Assembly (NCBI GenBank): GCA_019925095.2 | Contig: CM034407.1 | Location: forward strand, 1,838,210-1,902,209 | From: Dendrolimus kikuchii | Taxonomy: Eukaryota > Arthropoda > Insecta > Lepidoptera > Lasiocampidae | Reading direction: 5' to 3' | DNA length: 64,000 bases | Shown: positions 54,961 through 64,000 of the stretch, piece after piece | Layout: every line of letters begins with the position of its first letter | Position numbering within the stretch: position 1 is the stretch's first letter | The notes under the pieces: model-generated | Database searches by the model: none | Told to the model about the DNA's origin: nothing | Seen by the model: the letters and a program-made list of their open reading frames with translations, nothing else | Program-made: the position numbers and the translations under genes

Positions 54961-55609
54961 AAATGTGAGGTAGAATCACAAATGCTGAACTTTTGAATGA
55001 TTTATACCCAAAAATCTAACAGTATTTAGCGATATTATTACATGCTGAACGTTTGATTGATTTCTCTACCAAATAACTGAGAACATTATATATGATGCAG
55101 TATACCTGATTGTACAGAAACCTGAGAACCTACTTCTTTTTTTAAGTTGGTTAAAAATAATAACAGACACGAAGCAAATGTTTTTGCTTCGTGCCTGTTT
55201 ATTTCCTTACAAAGACTTGATAAAACGTAAGCCGATGCGTATTTACAGCGATGAGTGCAACGTGGAAAAACGAAATGTCACATTATCAAATGTCAACAAC
55301 GTTTTATTATTATTTAGGTTAATAGCCTGGCAGCTAGGCCTTTAAGCCAGATCTTAGATTACAATACAGTTTCATCATTTTCTTAAGCTTACGTATAGCT
55401 CTGCTGAACTCTAGGTTATCAACTAAAGCCATTCAACGGTTCTTGTTACAACTCGAAAGGCCACATTTGACTATACAGTTCACATTTCTCACAAAAACAC
55501 ATCAATTACTACTCAAAAACTATCAATATTCTACAACTGCTGTTCATTTTAGAATAATATTACACATTTTTTTGAAAATAAAACTGCACAGCACAACATC
55601 TCCTTTCAG
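54961..55609. repeat. satellite remainder and a 17-bp hairpin
   Basis: Satellite phrases continue to about 55,140. AACAGACACGAAGCAAA at 55,159 pairs with TTTGCTTCGTGCCTGTT ending at about 55,199 with one mismatch. The rest up to 55,609 is AT-rich. Confidence 0.5.
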
Positions 55610-55835
55610 TTCCCGCCAAAAACTCCAACGTTTTACAGTAGCTCATAACCCAGAGATTCAACAAAATTAACTTGAAGTTAGCCATACGCTGATGGAATGT
55701 GATTCGGTTCACGTTATCAATGAACGGAGAAAGAAAGTGAAGGAACTTTTGTACCTGCTGATTTTGCCAGTGATAAAACAAGCTAGATTGTCCCAACCAT
55801 ACAAAGTGAGATACTTGACCACACTTCCATGACTG
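55610..55835 (+). pseudogene. second copy of the DDE-like family, SVH-motif fragment
   Basis: RFTVAHNPEIQQ, a stop, then LEVSHTLMECDSVHVINERR and KQARLSQPYKVRYLTTLP align in order with KGHTHMEVDVIHSIIEREKK and IKSCSRNTKINVINM of the gene at 25-29 kb, including the acidic residue and His of the HT.ME.D..H motif. The 171-residue frame on the opposite strand is a shadow. Confidence 0.6.
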
Positions 55836-56252
55836 TTCAACGTTTAAAATATTGTTACAACCTAGGCCCCGATAAAGACAAGTTCCACGTATAGACCTGT
55901 AAAAGCACATTTTATTACTTGTCGGCATTTGAACTACTTGTAATCCTTTTATGAAAAAGATAAAAGGAAAAAATAAAAAAGACAATAAAAAAAGATAAAA
56001 TGCATAAAAAAGAAGATGCATAGAACAAATAAACAAAAGAAAAATATTACACCTAATAGAAAGAAAGAAAAACATTAATAAAAGGATAGAAAAAGGCCGG
56101 ACAAATCTTGTTCGTCTGGCGGAGGGGAATTTAAAAAAAATCCTTTTATGATCGTCTTCTTATGTTCACTTATTTATTGGCATACGTTTCCAGTTCTTGT
56201 GGAGAACAGCCTATTGTCCTATTGCATTCGCTCTTTAGCATCATTAGCCAGG
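55836..56252. other. A-rich spacer
   Basis: A long purine-rich run (55,945-56,080) and no genes. GCCAGG at 56,247-56,252 directly precedes the next LTR. Confidence 0.4.
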
Positions 56253-56577
56253 TGTTACGGATTACAATTACAAGCTATTTCTAGGAAACTATGTCGAAGT
56301 TGCCGGGCGGGCACATTTTGCATTTGTGAAGTATAAAACGACGGCCTGATGGAGAGAGGCGTCAGTTGAGCTAGATCTACGATACGGGCGTAACGTGTGT
56401 ACATTCGGGAATCTAATAGTGACTTTGCGCGTTTTATTGAATTACGACCTTCTGCATTGCGTTTGGATTTGTTGTGTTCGGTTATATTTGTACCTGTGTT
56501 ATACGCGTTCGTATAGTTCTAATAAACTCTATAATAATTCTAACGGCATTTTAATCGAGTCCCGCTAACTAGTAACA
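56253..56577 (+). repeat. solo LTR, family unknown
   Basis: Starts TGTTACGGATTAC and ends CTAACTAGTAACA, so the termini are the inverted pair TGTTAC/GTAACA. Inside are AAGTATAAAACGACGG (promoter, 56,329-56,344), an AATAAA signal at about 56,522 and a 3' CA. GCCAGG occurs directly before it and again at 56,587-56,592, nine bases after the CA; the element may extend to 56,586 if this is the target duplication. It separates two fragments of the DDE-like family. Confidence 0.6.
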
Positions 56578-56589
56578 ATATATACGGCC

Positions 56590-56853
56590 AGGTTTCAAAA
56601 AGGGAGATCCATGTGTTGTGGATTTAAAAGCACTGATCTATACATTTGACACTGGAACTCTGTTTTGACTGACTGGAATCTTTTACCCCATCGGATGACT
56701 CGTCAGCTGAACTTCAGCCATGACTTCATAGTCCCCAAACTATATAATCAGCCGCTGTCTATCACAAAAAGAAAATATGACGATTTTCGAGATATGAAGC
56801 AAGTGATTCCAGCTGATTATCACAGCTTCTATGACAATTTAATGCATGAGTAA
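56590..56853 (+). pseudogene. second copy of the DDE-like family, C-terminal fragment
   Basis: LPHRMTRQLNF..., then PLSITKRKYDDFRDMKQVIP and ADYHSFYDNL match KPISRLKYNDLQKSLRWIPS and FHDYYKNL at the end of the gene at 29.2-29.3 kb. Stop at 56,851. It most likely belongs to the same copy as 55,610-55,835, separated by the solo LTR. Confidence 0.65.
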
Positions 56854-57249
56854 AATGGTATAGAAGAGTCACCATGTCCTTGTACTCACATTGAATTATG
56901 TAATAAAGATATCTGATAAGTAGTTATGAGAAAATATCAAACTTTTACAACTTCCATCTTAGGTATCAACATGACAACATTTTGATTAATGCTTAACTCA
57001 ATAAACTCGTATGTCTAAAACGTCGTGTAAATTTATATGCTTTAATATAATAAATTAAACTTTAAATAAGTTATTTTTATTCTTAACGACACCCTATTCA
57101 TAAGTAATGCATAACTGCAAAATCAATTGGGATGTTTAGTTTTTTTACTCTCCTAAAAACTCATATATTTTAACTTCTGAGCTTGAGAAAGTAAGACGAC
57201 GATATGCCGAACTATTGAACAATTTATACACAAAACTCCATTTTGTATC
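56854..57249. other. AT-rich spacer
   Basis: No gene or clear repeat seen. Confidence 0.4.
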
Positions 57250-57730
57250 AGAAGTGCCGGCAGTATTCCGCGTCATGCAGCACTTAATGACATGATCCGT
57301 TGGGTTCTTGTCACCTGCCGTTCTAGAACAGACTGGTTTGTGCCGCGATGATGGCAAGAGACCCGATGGAATGTCTTTGGTACCCTGGAGAATGGGTCGC
57401 CCTTTAATATGGGATGCGTCTTGCGTCGATACTCTGGCGGCGTCCCATCTTTCTGCCACTAGCATGTACAACTGCTGCACAACTGGAGGCAATGGAGGAA
57501 ATGGTTACATATTTACGGCTTTCGGGGTCGAGACCCTGGGACCATGGGGGCCTGAGGAGCACAAACTTTATCGAGACATAGCGAAACGCCTGGTAGACGT
57601 CTCACGTGACCGAAACACTGGTCTTTACCTCGGACAACGCGTTAGCGTTGCCATACAGCGAGGCAATGTAGCCAGTCTTTTGGGCAAGTTTCCAACTGAC
57701 AGTGGTCTGGCACTAGATTTTATAGGTTAA
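57250..57730 (+). pseudogene. nuclease-like C-terminal domain of a retroelement-type polyprotein
   Basis: Reads IPRHAALNDMIRWVLVTC, a frame change, DDGKRPDGMSLVPWRMGRPL then IWDASCVDTLAASHLSATS, ETLGPWGPEEHKLYRDIAKR, LGQRVSVAIQRGNVASLLGK. The RPDG ... WDASCVDT pattern resembles a PD-(D/E)XK nuclease core. I associate this module with multi-copy RT-containing proteins in insects and cnidarians but cannot name the family. The 140-residue frame from 57,308 ends at a stop; upstream RT was not found here. Confidence 0.5.
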
Positions 57731-57739
57731 TTTTAATTA

Positions 57740-58860
57740 TAAAAAAGGAATAAAATTAAACTCCAATACTTCTCTACCCAATAACTTCACCAACATTATG
57801 TGTGGTGCAGTACATCTGATTTCTACATAAAAAATGTGAAGCAGAATCACAAGACATTCCTTTTTAGCAATAAGGGTGCCTATTGTACTTTTTTGTGCTT
57901 ATTGTCAGGAGCCTTAAGAACAGACGAGCGTGCATGACAAGAGTTATGAATGTCAAAGAAGCAAGTGAGGTGTGTAAGAATGGGCCTAAATGGCACTCTG
58001 TTGTTCGTGCCTACCCCGCAAGGGAACTGGCGTGAAGTTATGTATGTATGTATGTATTGTACTTTTTTCCTTTTTGGTTGCTTATTTTATATGTTTTGAA
58101 TGGACCAATGCATAACTTAGAATTGATTTATACCTATACAAGTCAACAATATTTCCACATTGAACAACTTATATGAGCCAGAATCAAATGCTGAAACTTC
58201 AAACGATCCTTTTTAGCAATAAGGGTTCCTACTGTACTTATTTCCTTTTTGGTTGCTTATTTTATACATTTTGAATGGACCAATGCATAACTTAGAATTG
58301 ATTTATACCTATACAAGTCAACAATATTTCCACATTGAACAACTTATATGAGCCAGAATCAAATGCTGAAACTTCAAACGATCCTGTTTAGCAATAACAT
58401 TGAACAACTTATATGAGCCAGAATCAAATGCTGAAACTTCAAACGATCCTGTACTTTTTTCCTTTTTGGTTGCTTATTTTATACATTTTGAATGGACCAA
58501 TGCATAACTTAGAATTGATTTATACCTATACAAGTCAACAATATTTCCACATTGAACAACTTATATGAGCCAGAATCAAATGCTGAAACTTCAAATGATC
58601 TTTTTTAGCAATAAGGGTTCCTATTGTACTATTTTCCTTTTTGGTTGCTTAATTTCTGTTTTGGATTCAACAATATTCTCACATTAAACAATTATGTGAG
58701 CCAAAATCACATATGCTGAACTTTCAATCAATTTACACCCAAAAATCTAGCAATATTATGTATGCTGAACATTTGATTGATTTCTTCATCATTCTTCCTT
58801 GATTCTTTCAAATACAACCAACCACATTCAGTGTCACATACTGGAATTATGTGATCTGCA
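57740..58860. repeat. satellite-like tandem array, 175-bp unit
   Basis: TGGACCAATGCATAACTTAG starts at 58,101, 58,276 and 58,493; the last interval is longer because 42 bp (ACATTGAACAACTTATATGA and on) is locally duplicated. Each unit also holds TTTTTTCCTTTTTGGTTGCT, ATACCTATACAAGTCAAC and AGCCAGAATCAAATGCTG. Flanking partial units at 57,750-57,900 and 58,620-58,790 link the array to the 51.7-55.1 kb repeats. Confidence 0.85.
57906..58056 (+). mobile_element. RTE-like LINE 3' end, third copy
   Basis: Plus-strand copy of the same coding tail (AACAGACGAGCGTGCATGAC onward to GGGAACTGGCGTGAAG) ending in (TATG)n at 58,039-58,056. The flanks TTATTGT and TATTGT suggest a short target duplication inside the satellite. 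Confidence 0.85.
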
Positions 58861-58867
58861 ATCCCTT

Positions 58868-59880
58868 TCAAGACAATGGTTCCAAATTATCACTTCTGTT
58901 GTTAAATAAATTCTGAATATCTTGACATGCAATTTCAGCATCGACTGTTCTCATAGAGTTTAATACTTCGGTCACATACTGACCAAAATACAGGTATTGT
59001 TTTTTAATATTTGGATCCTGCAGTTTCATTACGGGTGCCATAGCTTCAATAAGATCATCCAAAACCTTTTTGCACGATCTTTTTTCTTTTCTGTTTCCAA
59101 TGGGTGATTTTTGTCTGGGCTTATATCTTTGTTGACCTCTTTGCCTAATGCCTATATCTATTTGTTCATCAGGTTGGAGCTCTTCCTTCAGTTCTGACTC
59201 TGAGTTTATTTTCATTGATAGTTCTTCAAATGTCTGGAAGAAGAAATACATTTCATATAAGCAAGTTAAATTTGCATGTTACAACTAGAATAAAGTTACC
59301 ATAAAACCTTGTATTGTGTAAGAAACATTTGTTTGTATACAAACAATATTGAATTGGAAACAAAATTTTACCCTCTATACATAATAGTTATAGGAAGCTT
59401 GTAGGCTTTTTAAAAAAAGGAAAGTGTTATTCATAATCACACACAATCATTTTTGATATAGTAGAGCCAACCCTAAGAGTTGTAATCAAGACTCTCTGGC
59501 TCTACCACATCAGATTTTGCCAGGTGGTAGGGCATTTGCACGGGTGGATGGCTACCACCGCTGGTCTAAAGTATGTCGCCATAACAACCTTGAGTTGTGT
59601 TGAGGCATTAGTGACCAGGTTCCAGTCTCCCTTAAGATAGCAGCAGCGCATTTGTAGCACCTCACCTTTGGTGTTGCAAATGTCCATAGGCTATGGTAAC
59701 CGCTTTCCGTCAAGTGGGCCATCTGCCTGTCTGCTGAACTCCTGCAAAAAAATATCAAATACTAAACTCTTAACAGAATATCATTATGAAATGGTTAGCC
59801 TTGGGCTAATCATTTTTTGAAGCATTGTTGTAATATATTTACGTTGTATCTATTCTAACTATACAGACATGAACACATGC

Positions 59881-59925
<45 letters not shown>

Positions 59926-62273
59926 TACACATACAAAGCTTATATACTAGACGTAAGACACTTTGTTACTGATTTGTTTTTATTACAGTACTAGCTGACC
60001 CGGTGAACTTCATACCGCCATATTTTCTGAATTCCTAAAAGACTGTTTCATGACACAAAAACTAAATCCCCATAATCGGTCCAGCTGATTAGGAGGATTT
60101 TAGAACCCGATCTCAGTGCCACCTACCGGTTCTAATTGTGAATCTAAACCATCTGGGAACCCACTCAACCAGACAAAAACAAAATCACTCCAGGTGATTA
60201 GGAGGATTGTAGAACCCGATCTCAGCGCCACCAACGGTTCCAATTGTGGATATAAACTATCCCGGGACCCACTCAAACACACATACAAAATTTCATCAAA
60301 ATTGGTAGTCGTTCTCAAGTTATGCGCTTACCAACACATTTTGAGATTCATTTTTATATTACAGTATAAAATGTGAAAGGGCACTAATTCCTAAAACACA
60401 GGCCTAGTGCCTACAGCTTGGAAATTAAGGACTTCAATATTACTTTCTTTCTGTATCTGATTTTGTGCAATAGATTATTATTAAAAAAAAAATGTGTTTT
60501 GTTTGATAAGCGAGTTCCAATAGCCCACTTCTTCCTCCCCCTATCCCATTCCTCCCATCTGATACCTCCATCATCCCTGTTGGCCTCTCTCCTAATATGG
60601 AAATATCTACAAGCTTAATCACTTTCCACTAGGTGGGCAGTTTGCCAGTGCCAAATTTATCTGTGCAGGAACAGAGAAAGTATAGAATTTCCTACCACCA
60701 GGTGGCCTGGCACTAGAGGCGACAAAACAACCCAAAACCAAGTAGCAGGGTACTTAGAGGCAAGTACCCTACTACTTGGCTTTGGGTTGTCTGGTCGGAT
60801 ACCACTCCTGGTGTAGACTATGCTCTCATAACAACCTTGAATTGTGTTCTGGGATTAGTGGCCAGGTTCCAGTCTCCCTTTGGACACCGGCAACACATTG
60901 ATAGCACCTTTGGTGTTAAAAATGTGCATAGGTAATGGTAACTGCTCTCCGACAGGTGGGCGATCTGTCTGACAGCTGAACACATGCAGTAAAAACAGCT
61001 TACCAGCGTCCATATTAAAAAATATAACATTCTGTAGGTAATTAAGAAAAATATTTTTTACTTATTATTAACAAATAGTATTTTTTTAAGTTTTCATGAC
61101 TAGTACACATAAATTAAACATAGTTTAAATATATCTTTCAACAAAGACTATAAACCTCTTATAACTAATATGAATAAGGGCATAAGCATTCCTGAAATAT
61201 AACTACCTACCATGAACAGTAAAATCTGAGAAATATTGTTTCTGTAAGTATCTACCTTCTAGTGTTACTGGTAGTTAGATTATTAATATAACTATTTATA
61301 CAAATAACTAAAAAAATAACTCTCAATAGAACACAATTTCAAAGTACTAACCTCTAAATTACCATCCTCTTTCCTCGCTGCCTCTCGAAGGAACTGAAGA
61401 GGCCTCCAAAGAGGCCAAGAAGGTGTATAGATATCAGCAGTGCTTTTAGCATTCTCTTTGGACTTCTCCAACTTCCTCAGATTATAGTTAAAAGTATTCC
61501 TGATGTTCACCCATCTATCACGGACAGAACGTGCTGTAACAAATGAAGTTGATGTGAATAACTATATGTCACAGAAAACTTGAAGTACCTTTTTGATCTT
61601 AAGACATGATACATACATACATACATAACTTCACGCCAGTTCCCTTGCAGGGTAGGCACGAACAACAGAGCGCCATTTAGGCTTATTCTTACACACCTCA
61701 CTTAAGACGTGATAATAATAAATATGTCCAACATTATTGAAAATACTGAATTTCATGTTCATATTTATTAAAATACTTAGTAGTATAAAAATAAGATAGT
61801 AACCGTGGGTCATGGACTCGAAAGTAACGTGAGGAAAGCCACGTTGGAAGCTTTATTGTAAATAAAATAAATGCCACATTATTGTCGTGGTGGTAATGAA
61901 TAGCCAACGCGGACCCTAATGGCCGCTATTGGCTAACAAAACATACTTTATCTGCAGGCATTTTTACATAATACATAAATAATCAGATATTTCAAATCCA
62001 GCAAATTATAAGTTTGGCGAAAGAGTATGCATCAAAATGGTTCCACTACCTCCTATCGCTAGTATATACTCACTGTGATAATTCGATGAAATTCGACTTA
62101 CCAGTAAAGCCAGGGCCCAGCTTCGCAGCGAATTCAGCATAAGCTTTATATTTCTGTTGGATATGATGATTGGTATTACCCGTATACTTCCATATAAAAT
62201 GACGTTTACGAATGAATTCCACGAGTTCAAACTCAAGTCTGCGCGTCCAATAACAATGTTTCTTACGCGGCAT
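58868..62273 (-). CDS. MADF/BESS-domain protein gene, three exons
   Basis: Exon 1 62,273-62,102 (donor GTAAGTC), exon 2 61,533-61,352 (acceptor TTACAG, donor GTTAGT), exon 3 59,233-58,868 (acceptor TTCCAG; stop). Splice phases (1, then 0) agree and the joined product is 239 residues without stops. Exons 1-2 form a MADF domain (RRLEFELVEFIRKRHFIWKY, KYKAYAEFAAKLG, VRDRWVNIRNTFNYNLRKL, PLQFLREAA), a Myb/SANT-related DNA-binding fold; exon 3 carries a basic linker and a C-terminal BESS-like helix (KKQYLYFGQYVTEVLNSM). Such proteins are usually nuclear transcription regulators, although MADF genes also travel with Harbinger elements. Both introns hold repeats. It is the most gene-like locus here. 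Confidence 0.75.
59517..59750 (-). repeat. interspersed repeat in intron 2, copy 1
   Basis: Shares with 60,790-60,990 the phrases ATAACAACCTTGARTTGTGT, CCAGGTTCCAGTCTCCCTT, CACCTTTGGTGTT and TGATAC-free context, all on the same strand. Coding relevance is doubtful; short frames on the minus strand resemble each other only because of the shared DNA. Confidence 0.6.
59881..59925. repeat. (AT)n(AC)n microsatellite
   Basis: About 13 AT units followed by about 9 AC units. Confidence 0.95.
59989..60365 (+). repeat. CTAGCTGACCCGG-type interspersed repeat with duplicated module
   Basis: Begins CTAGCTGACCCGGTGAACTT, a start I know from widespread insect non-autonomous repeats, and ends with AAATTTCATCAAAATTGGTA and TTTTTATATTACAGTAT. 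An internal module starting ATTAGGAGGATT is present twice, at 60,088 and 60,197 (109-bp period), with AGAACCCGATCTCAG in both. Confidence 0.6.
60727..60790. repeat. 29-bp-arm hairpin
   Basis: ACAACCCAAAACCAAGTAGC then AGGGTACTT pairs with AAGTACCCT then ACTACTTGGCTTTGGGTTGT across a six-base loop, with two or three mismatches. In intron 2 of the MADF gene. Confidence 0.85.
60790..60990 (-). repeat. interspersed repeat in intron 2, copy 2
   Basis: Diverged second copy of 59,517-59,750, about 1.25 kb away in the same orientation. Adjacent to a long hairpin at 60,727-60,790, which may form its end. Confidence 0.6.
61612..61700 (-). mobile_element. RTE-like LINE 3' end, fourth copy, with 14-bp target duplication
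   Basis: 89 bp, starting with the (CATA)n tail and TAACTTCACGCCAGTTCCCTT. Flanked by CTTAAGACATGATA (61,598-61,611) and CTTAAGACGTGATA (61,701-61,714), a target duplication with one later change. Inserted in intron 1 of the MADF gene. Confidence 0.9.
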
Positions 62274-63055
62274 AATATTTTCTTATAATTATAAATTAAT
62301 GTTCTAACTCACAGTAGTACCTATTTATTTTAGAATTTTACCACAAACTACTATGGATACTACGTATAAATTTACAACAAACACAAAGGCGGAGCCACAG
62401 CTGAATAAAATGCACACTTGCACAGACTACTATGGATACTACGTATCATATGTATCTACGTCACAGAACACTAGTACTCTCTAACGAGAGGTCTACGTCT
62501 TCTACCTCTACGTATGTAGAATGGTAGGAAATGAAAGACTTTTATTTCCATTTACTTTTATTAAAAGTATTCGGTGGTAGGAACCGAATCAAGAATTGTG
62601 TGTAAGCTTCTTGCACCGAATCAATACTTAAAAGAAAAAAAATGGTAAAACCAAAGACTAAAGCCAGAAACAATTTAATTTGCCCTACCAGCCTGAAACA
62701 GGGTGACCACATTTAAATTAAGGATCTATTAAAAGCGCACTTAATTTGCCGAATTGCTTGTTAAAAAATCTTAAAATTATGATAAGTAATTTTTGTAGAG
62801 ACATATTTTGCAGTTCCAACACGCGTCGGAGTGAGCGCGTCCACTGACTTTGGAGCATCATTCTTACTCTTATATATAGTGTTTATCAGTTACTACGCAT
62901 TCAGTAACATTTTATAATGTTCATATATTGTGTATAATGTACTGTAGACATAAATTAATCGTTATAAAGCACAAAAATAACAATTATAAATTTAATTTAA
63001 AAACTTTAGTGTTGCCAACTTTTCTATAAATTAAGTCCCACTATTATAGGAAACA
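62274..63055. other. 5' flank of the MADF gene, with a 20-bp direct repeat
   Basis: ACTACTATGGATACTACGTA occurs at 62,347-62,366 and 62,426-62,445, bracketing 59 bp; this may be a target duplication or local tandem copy. No promoter element could be assigned with confidence. The rest is AT-rich. Confidence 0.4.
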
Positions 63056-63276
63056 TTAATATGTATTCCGCATCGTGTTAATGATATATCTGAAAAATTT
63101 AATGGCTTGATGGAGTTTTCCTGAACCTGATAATTTGCGTCGGAATGGGATTCTAGTTACAGGATGAACAGATTGGACACCAAAACCGTCATCAAAAATT
63201 TGCAGAAGACATTTTGATAATTTCCATGCACTATTTTGAACAGTGTATACATCACGCAACAAAAGGATTTGAACCT
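63056..63276 (-). CDS. possible terminal exon of an unidentified gene
   Basis: After TTTTTTGCTTAG on the minus strand the frame is open: VQILLLRDVYTVQNSAWKLS, KCLLQIFDDGFGVQSVHPVT, ending IKFFRYIINTMRNTY and a stop at 63,056. Amino-acid composition is protein-like and there is no repeat similarity with other parts of the window. I do not recognise it. It may be a host exon or a transposon gene end. Confidence 0.35.
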
Positions 63277-63777
63277 AAGCAAAAAATTAGAAACATTCAT
63301 ACGAACCTTGTTTTATTTAAAAGACAATAACGTGTAAACTCAATAAAAGCTAATTAAAAATAAACATATGCTATTATTTATCCACAAACCAGAACCATCG
63401 TCACTCTCCTGCCCTCATCGCAATCACTTTGAGTTAGGCAGCATATCTTCTCCTCCGCATAGCATGCTTACCTATCGATGAAAACCGATTTGTCAGGTTT
63501 ATTTTGCAGGTTTCCTTACATACAAATGTATAATTTTCACAAATTTGTGATTCTTTTTCCTCACACGGTAACCCTAAATATAGTGACGTATTATTTTCTG
63601 TCTCTTTCTGCGACACGCTATATCGGTGTCTATAAGTTTCTCTGTCTACATACAAAATGGTTTACTTCGAAAAAAAAAATTGTGTGATCTGAATTGTTCT
63701 CCAAAATCTCCCCACTAAGGAAAAAGAATCAGTATTATTATTACTTTTTTTTTTAATTCATTTCAATTTGATTTATA
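63277..63777. other. unassigned AT-rich segment
   Basis: Nothing recognisable; includes A- and T-runs near 63,671 and 63,746. Confidence 0.4.
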
Positions 63778-63780
63778 TTA

Positions 63781-63977
63781 GAACGAAGTTCCTTATCGCG
63801 CGTTGTGAAAGGGGGCTAGACGGAAAAAATTCTTACGAAAAGTTGTCACGACACTTTTTGCTATAGTAAGCTATTGTAAGCTGTGCGGCGTCGCATGTTT
63901 CTCTGTCTGTCTGTCTGTCTCTCTCTCTTAATTCCAATTACAATTCCTTCACTAATTAATCGAAAGGAACTTCGTTC
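63781..63977. repeat. short inverted-repeat element around TCTG/TCTC microsatellite
   Basis: GAACGAAGTTCCTT (63,781-63,794) is the exact inverse of AAGGAACTTCGTTC (63,964-63,977). Between them are GCGCGTTGTGAAAGGGGGCT and a (TCTG)n(TC)n run at 63,901-63,929. CCATCCGGGTGTCCCTTGAC follows. It looks like a terminus of a repeat continuing past the window. Confidence 0.6.
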
Positions 63978-64000
63978 CATCCGGGTGTCCCTTGACACCT

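Noticed and set aside
55560..56075. 171-residue minus-strand ORF with hydrophobic start
   Set aside because: It is the complement of an A-rich spacer and of a recognisable plus-strand protein fragment; the hydrophobic stretch comes from poly-purine DNA.
1..64000. CRISPR array, bacterial operon, rRNA or telomeric TTAGG repeats
   Set aside because: None of these patterns is present; direct repeats seen are satellite or transposon-derived.

Overview
The window is eukaryotic nuclear DNA from an insect, most probably a moth or butterfly. The evidence is AT-rich intergenic DNA, spliced genes with GT/AG introns, and a transposon mix typical of Lepidoptera: Mag-like Ty3/gypsy, several BEL/Pao families, Jockey/CR1 LINEs, 5'-truncated RTE-like LINE ends with (ATGT)n tails, mariners, PIF/Harbinger, ISL2EU, hAT, P, piggyBac and pogo/Tigger. 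Nearly everything recognisable is mobile-element sequence, often nested and mostly broken. I found no rRNA, no complete tRNA, no CRISPR array and no bacterial-type operon.

Layout. 0-1.4 kb: BEL/Pao integrase and its 3' LTR. 1.4-6.3 kb (minus): a Jockey LINE whose polymerase has an internal deletion, inserted into the gag of another BEL (6.3-7.7 kb). 7.7-9.9 kb (minus): 5' half of a Mag-like gypsy element with LTR and primer-binding site. 10.7-13.5 kb: RTE-like LINE end with target-site duplication, a decayed Mag-like gag, a pogo/Tigger end and a gypsy gag fragment. 14.7-15.3 kb: a densovirus-NS-like relic. 15.9-17.4 kb: a dead mariner split by a BEL solo LTR. 18.9-23.6 kb: a full-length PIF/Harbinger element with a convergent Myb-like and HARBI1-like gene pair between terminal inverted repeats, both mutated. 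25.0-29.3 kb: an uncharacterised DDE-like gene cut by a structurally complete mariner with an uninterrupted transposase ORF. 30-31.8 kb: hAT relic and a second densovirus-NS-like relic. 32.3-37.0 kb: a young non-autonomous BEL (LTR, intact gag-protease, no RT, LTR). 37.0-38.8 kb: two back-to-back fold-back palindromes made from another BEL. 38.8-40.7 kb: ISL2EU-type transposase. 40.8-44.6 kb (minus): decayed BEL. 45.5-46.8 kb: P-element, BEL and piggyBac fragments. 46.8-51.4 kb: mostly featureless. 51.4-58.9 kb: satellite-like repeats holding LINE pieces, a solo LTR and two more fragments of the 25-29 kb gene family. 58.9-62.3 kb (minus): the best candidate host gene, a three-exon MADF/BESS protein with compatible splice phases. 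62.3-64 kb: repeats and a possible exon.

How the parts relate. The nesting gives a relative history: mariner inside the DDE-like gene, BEL solo LTR inside a second mariner, Jockey inside BEL, RTE-like LINE ends inside AT-rich DNA, satellites and a host intron. Two features deserve most attention: the multi-copy DDE-like gene family (25,040-29,339 and 55.6-56.9 kb), which looks like a little-described transposon, and the pair of perfect or near-perfect inverted duplications at 37.0-38.8 kb, which is either a fold-back retrotransposition product or an assembly artefact. All identities come from reading the sequence; no database search was run.
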